A DNA stretch of 64,000 nt from Roseibacterium beibuensis. Lineage in GTDB: Bacteria; Pseudomonadota; Alphaproteobacteria; Rhodobacterales; Rhodobacteraceae. Each line of letters begins with the position of its first letter. The first letter of the stretch is position 1. Shown in pieces: positions 31,502 through 40,846 of this stretch. The notes beneath the pieces are model-generated. The model made no database searches and was not told the DNA's origin. It saw nothing but the letters and a program-made list of their open reading frames with translations. The stretch lies in contig NZ_BAABHW010000007.1 of the NCBI RefSeq assembly GCF_039542305.1, forward strand, positions 62,001 through 126,000, written 5' to 3'. The position numbers and the translations under genes are program-made.

Positions 31502-32872
31502 TCAGCTGACGGCACGCATCGCTTCGCGGCTTTTCTGCAGTTCCTCGGCCACGAGGAAGGCCAGTTCCAGCGACTGGTTCGCGTTCAGGCGCGGGTCACA
31601 GGCGGTGTGGTAGCGCGAGGACAGGTCCTCGTCGCTGAGCGCGTGCATGCCGCCGGTGCACTCGGTCACGTCCTTGCCGGTCATCTCGAAATGCACCCCG
31701 CCGGGAACGGTGCCCTCGGCGCGGTGGACCTGGAAGAACTCCTGCACCTCGCGCAGGATCGAGTCGAAGGGCCGCGTCTTGTAGCCGGTCGAGGACTTGA
31801 TGACGTTGCCGTGCATCGGGTCGCAGCACCACAGGACGTTGGCACCTTCTTCACGCACCGTCTGGACGAGACGCGGAAGGTTGTCGCCGACCTTGCCCGC
31901 GCCGAACCGCGCGATCAGGGTCAGGCGGCCGGCCTCGTTATTCGGGTTCAGCTTGGCCATCAGGACCTTGAGGTCCTCCGCCGTGGTGGTCGGGCCGCAT
32001 TTCAGGCCGATCGGGTTCTGCACGCCGCGGCAGAACTCCACATGCGCGCCATCGGGCTGGCGCGTCCGGTCGCCGATCCAGATCATGTGGCCAGAGCCCG
32101 CCAGCCATTTGCCCGAGATGCTGTCGAGACGGCAGAGCGCCTCTTCGTATTCCAGCAGCAGCGCCTCGTGGCTGGTGTAGAAATCGACCGTGCTGAGCTC
32201 GTGGTTGGTTTCCCCCGTCAGGCCAGCAGCCGACATGAAATCGAGGCTGTCCTGGATACGGTTGGCCATGTCCCGGTAGCGCTCGGCCCCGTCGCCGCCG
32301 ATGAACCCCAGCGTCCAGCTATGCACGCGGTGGATATCGGCGAAACCGCCCGTCGAGAAGGCGCGCAGCAGGTTCAGCGAGGCAGCGGCCTGCGTGTAGG
32401 CCTGCAACATGCGGGTCGGGTCCGGGATGCGCGCCTCGGGCGTGGGCGCGATATCGTTGATGATATCGCCCTTGTAAGACGGCATCTCGATGCCGCCGAT
32501 CACCTCGGTGGGCGCGCTGCGGGGCTTGGCGAACTGGCCGGCCATGCGGCCTACCTTCACCACGGGCACCTTGGCGCCATAGGTCAGCACCATCGCCATT
32601 TGCAGCATGATCTTGAAGGTGTCGCGGATCGTGTCGGCGGAAAACTCCGAGAAGCTTTCGGCGCAATCGCCGCCCTGCAGAAGGAAGGCTTCGCCCCGGC
32701 TGGCCGCGGCCAGCTCATCGCGAAGGCGACGCGCCTCACCGGCGAAGACCAGGGGCGGATACTGGCGCAACTTCGCTTCCACGCCGTCGAGGGCGGCGGC
32801 ATCCGGATAGTCGGGCATCTGGATCCGGGGCTTGTCGCGCCAGGTCGATTTGGTCCAGCCTTGGGTGGTCAT
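31502..32872 (-). CDS. class II 3-deoxy-7-phosphoheptulonate (DAHP) synthase
   Basis: This enzyme condenses PEP and erythrose 4-phosphate, the first step of the shikimate pathway. The 456 aa product is of the plant-like class II (AroAII) type. Family blocks are QYPPLVFAGEARRLRDELA, FLLQGGDCAESFSEFSA, VGRMAGQFAKPRSAPTE, CDPMHGNVIKSSTGYKTR and PGGVHFEMTGKDVTECTGG. The metal/PEP ligands Cys, His, Glu and Asp fall in these. The ATG at 32872 is preceded by GGAGGCC. It is divergent from the GlxA-family regulator with a 178 bp shared region. Confidence 0.95.
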   Translation of the reverse strand: MTTQGWTKSTWRDKPRIQMPDYPDAAALDGVEAKLRQYPPLVFAGEARRLRDELAAASRGEAFLLQGGDCAESFSEFSADTIRDTFKIMLQMAMVLTYGAKVPVVKVGRMAGQFAKPRSAPTEVIGGIEMPSYKGDIINDIAPTPEARIPDPTRMLQAYTQAAASLNLLRAFSTGGFADIHRVHSWTLGFIGGDGAERYRDMANRIQDSLDFMSAAGLTGETNHELSTVDFYTSHEALLLEYEEALCRLDSISGKWLAGSGHMIWIGDRTRQPDGAHVEFCRGVQNPIGLKCGPTTTAEDLKVLMAKLNPNNEAGRLTLIARFGAGKVGDNLPRLVQTVREEGANVLWCCDPMHGNVIKSSTGYKTRPFDSILREVQEFFQVHRAEGTVPGGVHFEMTGKDVTECTGGMHALSDEDLSSRYHTACDPRLNANQSLELAFLVAEELQKSREAMRAVS

Positions 32873-33050
32873 CGTGGCCTCCACATCTCTCTTCGAGGGC
32901 CGTCTATACGCGACGTGGACCACGGGGCCAATCCCGCATTTGGCGTTTCGCGGGGATTGCGCCCGCCGAAAAATGGTGCTTTCGCTGTTTGAACGGGCAA
33001 AGGACAGGCGCGGGGCGATCGGTCCCCACGACAGGAGGCGCAACCAGGCC

Positions 33051-34055
33051 ATGACGACACGGAACGACCCAATACACTCGGCCCTGCCGACCAAACGTTT
33101 CGTTTTCGTCCTGCTCGATCAGTTCACGATGCTCTGCTTTTCCAGCGCGGTCGAGGCGCTGCGGATCGCCAACCGCATGTCGGGCCGCCCGCTCTATAGC
33201 TGGCTGCTGGCCGGTGAAGGCGGCGATTTCGCCCAATGCAGCGCCGGGATCACGTTCCAGCTCGACTGCGACCTGGACGAGGTCAACCGCGACGATACCA
33301 TCCTGGTGTGCGGCGGGATCGACGTGCAAGGCGCCACCACCAAGCGCGTGGTCAGCTGGCTGCGGCGCGAGGCGCGCAAGGGGCCGGTCATCGGCGGGCT
33401 GTGCACGGCGGGCTACACGCTGGCCAAAGCCGGTTTGCTGGACGGCAAGCGCGCCACGATCCACTGGGAAAATCAGGACAGCTTCACCGAGGAATTCGAA
33501 GAGGTGACGCTGACCAAGTCGGTCTTCGTGATCGACGGCAAGCGCATCACCACGGCGGGCGGCACGGCTTCGATCGACCTGATGCTCAAGATCATTGCCG
33601 AGGATCATGGCGAGGACCTCGCCAATCTCGTGGCCGACCAGCTGATCTATACCTCGATCCGGACCGACCAGGACACGCAGCGCCTGTCGATCCCCACCCG
33701 CATCGGCGTGCGCCACCCGAAACTGGGTCAGGTCATCCGGATGATGGAGCAGAATATCGAGGACCCGATCAGCCCGGCGCAACTGGCCGCCGAGGTGGGC
33801 ATGTCCACCCGGCAGTTGGAACGCCTGTTCCGGCGCTATCTCAACCGCTCCCCCAAGCGGTATTACATGGAGCTTCGCCTGGCCAAGGCGCGCAACCTGC
33901 TGATGCAGACCGACATGAGCGTCATCAACGTCGCCATGGCCTGCGGCTTTGCCAGCCCGTCGCATTTCTCGAAATGCTACCGCGCCCATTACGACACGAC
34001 GCCCTATCGCGAGCGCGGGTCGCAAGCCGGACGCGTCAAGGCCACCGAGGCCTGA
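33051..34055 (+). CDS. GlxA family transcriptional regulator (DJ-1/PfpI-like domain plus AraC helix-turn-helix)
   Basis: A 334 aa regulator. The N-terminal amidotransferase-like domain (about 15-200) has RFVFVLLDQFTMLCFSSAVE, GPVIGGLCTAGYTLAKAGLL and RATIHWENQDSFTEEF. The C-terminal AraC domain (about 225-325) has two helix-turn-helices: SPAQLAAEVGMSTRQLERLF and MSVINVAMACGFASPSHFSK, then YRAHYDTTPYRER. Related proteins (GbdR, ArgR, CdhR) respond to betaine, arginine or carnitine; the ligand here is unknown. AGGAGG is 13 nt before the ATG, which is long. It is divergent from the DAHP synthase gene, though a link in function is not obvious. Confidence 0.92.
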   Translation: MTTRNDPIHSALPTKRFVFVLLDQFTMLCFSSAVEALRIANRMSGRPLYSWLLAGEGGDFAQCSAGITFQLDCDLDEVNRDDTILVCGGIDVQGATTKRVVSWLRREARKGPVIGGLCTAGYTLAKAGLLDGKRATIHWENQDSFTEEFEEVTLTKSVFVIDGKRITTAGGTASIDLMLKIIAEDHGEDLANLVADQLIYTSIRTDQDTQRLSIPTRIGVRHPKLGQVIRMMEQNIEDPISPAQLAAEVGMSTRQLERLFRRYLNRSPKRYYMELRLAKARNLLMQTDMSVINVAMACGFASPSHFSKCYRAHYDTTPYRERGSQAGRVKATEA

Positions 34056-34062
34056 GCCGCCC

Positions 34063-34341
34063 TTACCCGTCGGTCACGCGCGCGCCCCGCCCCCCGCGAC
34101 GCCGGGCCTTGGGCGGTTTGCCCAGCCCCTCCTCCAGCACCTTGCGCATCGGATGGTCCGCGGGTGCGGCGGCATGGCGCGCGATCAACGTCCTGATCAG
34201 GTCGCGCGGCGGGCTGTCCCCGATGGAGAGGGCCCAGTCGACGAAGATCGACCGGCATTCAGGTTCGGTGATGCCGTCGATGCGAAACGCCTCGTGGATC
34301 AGGCCCTTGGGGTCGGCGGGGTCATTGGGTCGAAGGGGCAT
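34063..34341 (-). CDS. conserved hypothetical protein
   Basis: A 92 aa soluble protein beginning MPLRPNDPADPKGLIHEAFR. The middle SIFVDWALSIGDSPPRDLIR is helical and the tail KARRRGGRGARVTDG is basic. I recognise no characterised family; a PRDLIRTLIA pattern in short Rhodobacteraceae proteins is familiar but unnamed. It follows glnE by 9 bp on the same strand, so it is probably cotranscribed, and it converges on the GlxA-family gene. Confidence 0.72.
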   Translation of the reverse strand: MPLRPNDPADPKGLIHEAFRIDGITEPECRSIFVDWALSIGDSPPRDLIRTLIARHAAAPADHPMRKVLEEGLGKPPKARRRGGRGARVTDG

Positions 34342-34350
34342 AACGGCACC

Positions 34351-37155
34351 TCACGTGTTCATCCGGCGGGTCAAGGCGGCCTCGATCACCGATCTGGCCT
34401 CTGCGCGCGTCTTGTCCAGCACGTCAGCCAAAGTCTCCGCGTCCGCTTGATCCGCCTGCTCCGACAGGAAGCGGCGTCCGCCGAGGCCGATGGCCTCGGG
34501 GTCCAGCGCCTCGTCGGTCAGAAGACGGCCGGATTGGTTGATCGTGGCAAAGAGCTTGTGCGCGGCGCAGAGTGTTTCCGCCTCGTCCCGGCCGAGCCAG
34601 CCGATGGCCGCCCCGGCCTTGATCTGTTCGGACACGGGGCGCAGCGGCACGCCGGCGATCAGGGCAGCGGCCTGCGCGACCAGTTCAATGTCCTGCAGGC
34701 CGCCCGGCCCTTCCTTCACCGCCCATGTGCCCCCGCTGCGGCCCGCGGCGGCCAGGCGGTCGCGCATCTCGGCGGCATCGGGAATGACCTTGGCGGGGTC
34801 GGCCTTGGCCTCGATCACCGCGCAGCGGATCGCCTCGATATCGGCCAGAAGCGTCGCCTCGCCCGCCAGCGCGCGGGCGCGCGTCAGGGCCATATGCTCC
34901 CATGTCCAGGCCTCCTCGCGCTGGTAGCGTTCGAAGGCCGAAAGCGCGGTGGCCACCGGCCCCTGCCGCCCCGAGGGGCGCAGGCGCATGTCCACATCGT
35001 AAAGCTTGCCGGCCGCCGTCGGCGCGGACAGGGCCGTAACCAGCGCCTTGGTAGCCTTGGCGAACCAGCCGCGCGGATCGAGCGGGCGGCGCCCCTCGGT
35101 CATCTCGACGCCGCCGGCATCGTAGATCACGATCAGGTCGAGATCCGAGGCCGCCGTCATCCGCCCCGAGCCAAGGCTTCCCATCGCCACGACGGCCCCG
35201 CCCCGTCCCGGCGCGGGACCATGGCGGCGCGCAATGTCCTCGCAAACCGCGGGCCAGAGGGCGATGAGCACCGCATCGGCAAGATCGGTGTAATGCGCCC
35301 CCGCCGTCTCGGCGTCGATCATGCCGCGCAACTGGTGCACGCCGGTGCGGAAATGCCATTCCTTCTGCCAGCGCCGCGTCTCGTCCAGCCGGTCCTCGTA
35401 ATCGAGCCCGTTCAGCGCCTCTTGCAGGTCTGCCACGAGCGCGTCGCGCCCCGGCCAGGGTGCGAAGAAGCGCCCATCCAACACCGCGTCCAGCACGGCG
35501 GAATGGCGCGACAGGTAGCGCGACAGGCCCGGTGCCGTGGCGCAGATATCGACGATCAGGTCCACGAGTTGCGGGTTCGCCTCGAACAGCGAGAACAGCT
35601 GCACCCCGGCGGGAAGGCCACGCAGGAACCCGTCGAAATTCTGAAGCGCCTCCAGCGGCTTGGCGGCTTTCTCGAAGCGGGCGAGGAAGCCGGGTTTCAG
35701 CCGTTCGAAAATCTCCTGCCCGCGCACCGAGCGGAGCGCGGCATAGCCGGGCCAGCGCGCAACGATCTCGGCCGCTTCCTCGGAGATGTCGGACGGACCC
35801 TCGGCGACCTCGCTGCCCATCGGGGCAAAGAACTCCCCGCAGATGCGTTCCGTGCGCTCCAGCCGCTCGGACAGCGCCTTGCGGAACGCCTGCGTATCGC
35901 CTTCGCCACAGAAACGCGCCAGCCGGTCGAACCCCTCGGCCGATTTGGGCAGCGCGTGGGTTTGCGCATCGTCAATCATTTGCAGCCGGTGCTCGATCTC
36001 GCGGTGCTGTGCGTAAAGCTCGGCGAGGTCGCTGGCCGCCCCCCGGTCGATCCAGCCCGCGCGCGCCAGCGCCTGAAGCGCCTTGACCGTTCGCCGCTGG
36101 CGCAGGCTGTCGTCGCGCCCCCCGGCCACCAGTTGCCGGGTCTGGGCGAAGAACTCGATCTCGCGGATGCCGCCCGCACCGAGTTTCATGTTATGCCCTT
36201 CGAGGACGATATCGCCGGTCCCGCGATGCAATCCCTTGTGCTCGCGAATACGGCGGCGCATGTCCATCGTGTCCTGCACCATCGCGAAATCCAGATGCCG
36301 CCGCCAGACAAAGGGCGTGAGCGTGTCGAGAAACCGCTCGCCCGCCGCGACATCGCCGGCCGCCGCGCGCGCCTTGATATAGGCCGAGCGTTCCCAACTG
36401 CGCCCCTCGGCCTCGTAATAGCGTTCCGCCGCCGCCATCGAGATGCAGACCGGCGTGACCGAGGCGTCGGGGCGCAGCCGCAGATCGGTGCGAAAGACAT
36501 AGCCCTCCGCCGTGGTTTCCGAGAGGGTCGCCGCCATTCGGCGCGTGGCACGGATGAAACCGGCACGCGCCTCCATCTCGTCGGCATCGTCGAAGCGGGT
36601 CTCGTCGAACAGGCAGATCAGGTCGATGTCGGAGGAGTAGTTCAACTCCCCTGCCCCCATCTTGCCCATGGCGAGTGCCACCATGCCGCCCGCGTCCTTT
36701 AGCGCCTCCTCCTCGGTCACGCCGGGGATCTTGCCGCGCCGGGCCTCGTTGGCGACATGGGTGTGCAAGGCGACCTCCACGCAGGCATCGGCGAAATCGG
36801 TCCAGGCCTGCGTGACGGTGGAAAGCCCCCAGACACCGCCCAGATCGGCCAGCGCGACGATCAGGGCCGCGCGCCGCTTGAACTGCCGCAAACCGGGGTT
36901 GAGATCCTTGAGGGTCAGTTCCCCCGCCTCCTTGATCAGGGCGGCGATCGTGTCCTCGGGCGGCTCGTCGAGCGCGTGTGACAGCCAATGGCCTTCCTTG
37001 GCCATGAGCCCCGCGAGATAGGGTGAGCATCCCGCCGTGCCCTCGATCAACGGGCGCAGCTCGGGCGGAAGATGATGCAGATGGGCCAAGGCCTCGGCCC
37101 CGCGCTCGGGCGCGTAGGGGATCGGGTGGCGCGTGATACGGGAAGCGAAACTCAT
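34351..37155 (-). CDS. glnE: bifunctional glutamine synthetase adenylyltransferase / deadenylylase
   Basis: GlnE switches glutamine synthetase activity by adding or removing AMP in response to PII. The 934 aa protein has two nucleotidyltransferase domains. The first (deadenylylating) has GKMGAGELNYSSDIDLICLF with the SDID metal motif at 175-178; the second (adenylylating) has GSLGSGRMTAASDLDLIVIY near residue 670. Between and after them lie the helical linkers and GPGGLQDIELVAQAAALI; the first half has AGGIREIEFFAQTRQL. The length is slightly under the usual 950. The ATG overlaps the preceding stop (ATGA). Confidence 0.96.
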   Translation of the reverse strand: MSFASRITRHPIPYAPERGAEALAHLHHLPPELRPLIEGTAGCSPYLAGLMAKEGHWLSHALDEPPEDTIAALIKEAGELTLKDLNPGLRQFKRRAALIVALADLGGVWGLSTVTQAWTDFADACVEVALHTHVANEARRGKIPGVTEEEALKDAGGMVALAMGKMGAGELNYSSDIDLICLFDETRFDDADEMEARAGFIRATRRMAATLSETTAEGYVFRTDLRLRPDASVTPVCISMAAAERYYEAEGRSWERSAYIKARAAAGDVAAGERFLDTLTPFVWRRHLDFAMVQDTMDMRRRIREHKGLHRGTGDIVLEGHNMKLGAGGIREIEFFAQTRQLVAGGRDDSLRQRRTVKALQALARAGWIDRGAASDLAELYAQHREIEHRLQMIDDAQTHALPKSAEGFDRLARFCGEGDTQAFRKALSERLERTERICGEFFAPMGSEVAEGPSDISEEAAEIVARWPGYAALRSVRGQEIFERLKPGFLARFEKAAKPLEALQNFDGFLRGLPAGVQLFSLFEANPQLVDLIVDICATAPGLSRYLSRHSAVLDAVLDGRFFAPWPGRDALVADLQEALNGLDYEDRLDETRRWQKEWHFRTGVHQLRGMIDAETAGAHYTDLADAVLIALWPAVCEDIARRHGPAPGRGGAVVAMGSLGSGRMTAASDLDLIVIYDAGGVEMTEGRRPLDPRGWFAKATKALVTALSAPTAAGKLYDVDMRLRPSGRQGPVATALSAFERYQREEAWTWEHMALTRARALAGEATLLADIEAIRCAVIEAKADPAKVIPDAAEMRDRLAAAGRSGGTWAVKEGPGGLQDIELVAQAAALIAGVPLRPVSEQIKAGAAIGWLGRDEAETLCAAHKLFATINQSGRLLTDEALDPEAIGLGGRRFLSEQADQADAETLADVLDKTRAEARSVIEAALTRRMNT

Positions 37156-37529
37156 GGAACCTGCTGGCCGGTCAACGGCGTGTCCTGGCTGAAGATGTTG
37201 ACAAGATGCCCGTTCTCGATGCGCCAGATCGAACTGACCAGCATGGTCTCGGGCGTGTGGCCGGGGCGGGCGTAGCGCACCTGATAGGCATAAAGGAAAT
37301 GGCCCGGTCCCAGGCTGCGGACATGATCTTCGCCGATTTCATAGGCCAGAACGGACGGGCCGAAGGACAGCTGCTCGGCATGGGCCTCGCGCCCGGCGAA
37401 ACCATCCGGATAAACACCGAGGAAATCGCGCGACAGCATCGCCTGATCGGCGGCCGCATCCCCGCGCCTCAGCGCCTCCCACACGGCGCGCTCGGCCCCG
37501 CGGATCGCGTTCTTCGTCGCCTCGTCCAC
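37152..37529 (-). CDS. NTF2-like / DUF4440 family protein
   Basis: A 125 aa protein of the SnoaL/NTF2-like cone fold. AERAVWEALRRGDAAADQAM begins it, then LSRDFLGVYPDGFAGREAHA, FLYAYQVRYARPG and SIWRIENGHLVNIFSQDTPL. These folds serve as small enzymes or ligand binders; no catalytic residues can be named. The start GTG at 37529 follows a strong GGGGAGG; a TTG at 37592 would add 21 residues. Its stop overlaps the glnE start (ATGA). It is divergent from the YbaK-type gene. Confidence 0.75.
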   Translation of the reverse strand: MDEATKNAIRGAERAVWEALRRGDAAADQAMLSRDFLGVYPDGFAGREAHAEQLSFGPSVLAYEIGEDHVRSLGPGHFLYAYQVRYARPGHTPETMLVSSIWRIENGHLVNIFSQDTPLTGQQVP

Positions 37530-37603
37530 ACGCCCCTCCCCGGCCCTTGCAACTCTCGCTGCGACCTTGCAAGTGTCTGGCGGTAACGACAAGGGGGCGT
37601 GAC

Positions 37604-38074
37604 ATGTCGAAAAGTCTCAAGCGGGTGAAACGCGCCCTCGAAGACGGCGGCGTGCCTGCCGAGGTGCTGGAAATGGCCGAAGGCACCCGCACCGCCGAAG
37701 AGGCCGCCCGCGCCGCCGGGTGCGAGATCGACCAGATCGCGAAATCCATCATCTTTCGCGCCGAAGAGCATGGCACGGCCGTGCTGTTCGTCACCGCTGG
37801 CGGCAACCGCGTGGATGACGCCAAGGCCAGCGCCTTGGCCGGAGAGGCGTTGGGCAAGGCCGATGCCGCCCTGATCCGCGCGCAGACCGGCTTTGTGATT
37901 GGCGGCGTGTCCCCCGTCGGGCACCTGTCGCCGATCCGGGCGTGGTTCGACCCGCGCCTGTTGGCCTTCGATACCGTCTATGCCGCCGCCGGCACCCCGC
38001 GCCACATCTTCGCGATTGCCCCGCAGGACCTGCTGCGCCTGTCCGGCGCAACCGAGGCGGATTTCACCGCCTGA
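37604..38074 (+). CDS. YbaK/EbsC-type aminoacyl-tRNA deacylase
   Basis: A 156 aa trans-editing enzyme that hydrolyses mischarged tRNA (Cys-tRNA-Pro or similar). Key blocks are EGTRTAEEAARAAGCEIDQI, AKSIIFRAEEHGTAVLFVTA, VIGGVSPVGHLSPIRAWFDP and VYAAAGTPRHIFAIAP. The KS and GGVSP motifs match the YbaK/ProX-like hydrolase fold. The ATG at 37604 follows AAGGGGG. It converges on lpxB with only 4 bp between stops. Confidence 0.9.
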   Translation: MSKSLKRVKRALEDGGVPAEVLEMAEGTRTAEEAARAAGCEIDQIAKSIIFRAEEHGTAVLFVTAGGNRVDDAKASALAGEALGKADAALIRAQTGFVIGGVSPVGHLSPIRAWFDPRLLAFDTVYAAAGTPRHIFAIAPQDLLRLSGATEADFTA

Positions 38075-38078
38075 CGGG

Positions 38079-39254
38079 TCACAGAACCGACAGGACCGAG
38101 CGCGCGGCGCGCAGGCCCGGGTCTTCGCCACCACGCCCGAGCCGCAACATGGTCGCCGCCATCGCGTCGAGCTGGTCGGTGCGCGCCTGCGACTCGTCGA
38201 GAATGCGGGACAGGGACGGTGCGATCAGATCCGCCCGGCAGTTGGGCCCGAGAAATTCCGGGACCGCGCGCGTGTCCGAGACCAGGTTGACCAGCGTCAC
38301 GGTGTCCACGCGCAACATGGCCCCGATCATCTTGCGGGTGAGCCAGCTGAAATCATAGGCGATCACCATGGGCACCGCGTTGGCCGCCAGTTCGAGGCTG
38401 ACCGTGCCCGAGGCCGCCAGCGCCGCATCCGCCGCCGCGAAGGCCGCGCGTTTTTCGGCAAGAAACGCCTCGCCCGATTGGTCGCGCGGATCGAGGATCA
38501 GCGGATCGCCCGGCCAATCCGCCAGCCTGTCGGACAGGGTTGCGGCCACGGCCCCGGTCGTCGGCACAACCACGCGGGCGCCGGGATGTTCCGCCTTCAC
38601 CTTGCGGAGGGTCTCCCCGAAAACGGGGGTAAGGCGATCAACCTCGGATCGCCGCGAGCCCGGCAGGGCAAGGATCAGCGGTGCGAGGTCGGCGATGCCG
38701 TGTCGGGCGCGGAAGGCCGCCGCCGCATGCTCGCTGGCGACGGGTTCGGTCGTCACCGGGTGACCCACGAAATCGCAGCTCATGCCGACAGCCTGCATAT
38801 AGGGCGGCTCGAACGGCAAGAGCGCCAGAACGTGGTCGATGGACTTGGCCATTTTCGCCGCGCGCTTGGGCCGCCACGCCCAGACCGTGGGCGCGACATA
38901 GTGGATCGTCGGCATGTGTTCGAGGCGCGCCTTGACCTTGGCGGCGACGCGCAGGGAGAACTCGGGACTGTCGATGGTGATCAGCGCATGGGGCCGTTGC
39001 GCCACGACCTCGTCTGCGGTCTGGTTGACGCGGGCCAACAAGCTGCGCAGGCGCGGCAGGATCTCGGTCAGGCCCATGACCGACAGTTCCTCCATGGGGA
39101 ACAGGCTTTGCATCCCTTCGGCCTGCATCAGCGGGCCGCCGATCCCGTGAAGCTCCAGCGGCTCACCGGCGAGTTCCTTCAAACCACGGATCAGCGCCGC
39201 TCCCAGCCGGTCGCCGGACGGTTCACCCGCGACCATGAAAAGCCGCAGGGTCAC
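38079..39254 (-). CDS. lpxB: lipid-A-disaccharide synthase
   Basis: LpxB joins UDP-2,3-diacylglucosamine and lipid X at the inner membrane. The 391 aa product is of family GT19. It has LFMVAGEPSGDRLGAALIRG at the start, LELHGIGGPLMQAEGMQSLF, IHYVAPTVWAWRPKRAAKMA and LPGSRRSEVDRLTPVF. The ATG overlaps the lpxI stop (ATGA). It is the last gene of the lpxA-lpxI-lpxB group and of the long minus-strand cluster starting at pyrH. Confidence 0.95.
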   Translation of the reverse strand: MTLRLFMVAGEPSGDRLGAALIRGLKELAGEPLELHGIGGPLMQAEGMQSLFPMEELSVMGLTEILPRLRSLLARVNQTADEVVAQRPHALITIDSPEFSLRVAAKVKARLEHMPTIHYVAPTVWAWRPKRAAKMAKSIDHVLALLPFEPPYMQAVGMSCDFVGHPVTTEPVASEHAAAAFRARHGIADLAPLILALPGSRRSEVDRLTPVFGETLRKVKAEHPGARVVVPTTGAVAATLSDRLADWPGDPLILDPRDQSGEAFLAEKRAAFAAADAALAASGTVSLELAANAVPMVIAYDFSWLTRKMIGAMLRVDTVTLVNLVSDTRAVPEFLGPNCRADLIAPSLSRILDESQARTDQLDAMAATMLRLGRGGEDPGLRAARSVLSVL

Positions 39255-40033
39255 GGCGCGGCCCAGAGCGACAGGCCGGTTTCGGCGCAGGCGTCCAGGA
39301 CAGCGTCCCGGTCGAGCATCAGAACGGCCCCGGCGGCGATCTCGATACCCGCAAGCCCCGCCTCGGCGGCAAGGTGGATCGTCTCCGGCCCGATCGCCGG
39401 CATGTCGACGCGCAGGTCCTGGCCCGGTTTCGGCCGCTTGACCATCACCCCGCCAGAGCCCGGGGCGCTATCGATAATGAAACGCAGCATCGCGTCGGTT
39501 CCTTGCAGAGTCTCGATGCCGATGACCTGCCCCTTGGCCGCCGCCGCCGCCTGCCCGACATCGAGCGGCCCGAGCGCGTCGAGAACCGCGCGGGCGCGGG
39601 CGACATCCGCCTCGGGCAAGGCCTCTCCGGCGAGGCAACCCGGCTCGGCCACGAGGTCGGGGCGCAGGTCATGCGCGCCGAGGATCCTGAAACCGCGTTC
39701 TTGAAACAGCGCCATGACATCGCGCAGCAGCGCATCATCGCCTTGCCCCATCGCGGCCATGAGGCGCGGCATCAGCGCTGCGGTGGCGGCGTCAAGCTGG
39801 GCCGGGTCCAGGCTGGGGCGGCTCATCGCGCCCGCGAAGGTCACCTCACGCACGCCGGCCACGGACAGATCGTAGAAAAGCTTGCCCAGCTTCTCGAACC
39901 GGGCCGGGATATGCCCCGCCGCGCCGGGCAGGTCGGGGGCCTCTTCGCTGAAGGTCACGACCTTGGCCGGACCACCGGCCAAAAGCAAACCCGGCAGCGA
40001 TCCAGATCCCGCGATGATGGCCCGCTTCGTCAT
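39251..40033 (-). CDS. lpxI: UDP-2,3-diacylglucosamine pyrophosphatase LpxI
   Basis: LpxI cleaves UDP-2,3-diacylglucosamine to lipid X and UMP in bacteria that lack LpxH. The 260 aa protein starts AIIAGSGSLPGLLLAGGPAK and has EVTFAGAMSRPSLDPAQLDA and QGDDALLRDVMALFQERGFR in the N-terminal domain. The C-terminal catalytic domain has GQVIGIETLQGTDAMLRFI, VMVKRPKPGQDLRVDMPAIG and AGIEIAAGAVLMLDRD. The gene lies between lpxA and lpxB, the usual alphaproteobacterial position. Confidence 0.95.
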   Translation of the reverse strand: MTKRAIIAGSGSLPGLLLAGGPAKVVTFSEEAPDLPGAAGHIPARFEKLGKLFYDLSVAGVREVTFAGAMSRPSLDPAQLDAATAALMPRLMAAMGQGDDALLRDVMALFQERGFRILGAHDLRPDLVAEPGCLAGEALPEADVARARAVLDALGPLDVGQAAAAAKGQVIGIETLQGTDAMLRFIIDSAPGSGGVMVKRPKPGQDLRVDMPAIGPETIHLAAEAGLAGIEIAAGAVLMLDRDAVLDACAETGLSLWAAP

Positions 40034-40045
40034 CCAGCCCCCGGC

Positions 40046-40846
40046 CTACGGCGTCAAATAGGAGCGGTCGCTGTCGCCCAGCACGAAATCCATGATCTCG
40101 CGGACATAGGCGCTGTCGCCCAATTCGCTTTCGCCCAAACGCCGCGCGCGGTCCTGAAACGCGCCTTCGCCCTGCGCCAGGGCCTGGAACGCCGCCCGCA
40201 GCGCGGTAATCTCCGCGCGGTCCACCCCGCGCCGCTTGAGACCGACAAGGTTGAGCCCATCGAGACCCCCGCGCGGCCCCTGCACGAGGCCATAGGGGAT
40301 CACGTCATTGGTCACCATCGTGACCGCGCCGATGATCGCGCCGCGCCCGATGCGCACCCATTGGTGCACGCCGGACAAGCCGCCAATGATCACGTCATCG
40401 TCGATCACGCAGTGCCCCGCCACCGAAGCATTGTTCACAAGGATCACGCGGTCGCCGATCCGCGCATCATGGGCGACATGGGCGCCCGCCATGAACAGGC
40501 CGTCATCGCCGATCCGCGTCTCGCCGCCACCGCCCTCGGTGCCGGTGTTCATCGTCACGCCTTCACGGATGCGATTGCGCTTGCCGACGACCAGGCGCGT
40601 GCGCTCGCCCGCGTATTTCAGGTCCTGCGGGATGTCACCGATATTGGCGAAGGGAAAGATCGTGCTGCCTTCGCCGATCTCGGTCCAGCCCGTGACGACG
40701 GCATGGGATTTCAGCGTGACCTGCGCATGCAGCGTCACTTCGGGACCGACAACGCAGAAGGGGCCGATGCGGCACCCTGCCCCGATCGTTGCGCCCTCCT
40801 CGACAACCGCCGAGGGGTGGATTTCTGCGCTGGGGTCGACGGCCAT
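40046..40846 (-). CDS. lpxA: acyl-ACP-UDP-N-acetylglucosamine O-acyltransferase
   Basis: LpxA performs the first acylation of lipid A synthesis. The 266 aa trimeric left-handed beta-helix protein has hexapeptide repeats such as IHPSAVVEEGATIGAGCRIG and GDDGLFMAGAHVAHDARIGD, which contains the catalytic histidine region. GLSGVHQWVRIGRGAIIGA and NLVGLKRRGVDRAEI are the acyl-ruler and C-terminal blocks. The ATG at 40846 shares one base with the fabZ stop (TGATG). Upstream extension was rejected because it overlaps fabZ. Confidence 0.96.
   Translation of the reverse strand: MAVDPSAEIHPSAVVEEGATIGAGCRIGPFCVVGPEVTLHAQVTLKSHAVVTGWTEIGEGSTIFPFANIGDIPQDLKYAGERTRLVVGKRNRIREGVTMNTGTEGGGGETRIGDDGLFMAGAHVAHDARIGDRVILVNNASVAGHCVIDDDVIIGGLSGVHQWVRIGRGAIIGAVTMVTNDVIPYGLVQGPRGGLDGLNLVGLKRRGVDRAEITALRAAFQALAQGEGAFQDRARRLGESELGDSAYVREIMDFVLGDSDRSYLTP

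Noticed and set aside
33949..36702. Plus-strand open frame of 917 codons
   Set aside because: It lies mostly opposite glnE, which has all its motifs. Long antisense frames are common in high-GC coding DNA, and the product is rich in Arg/His/Gly without domains.
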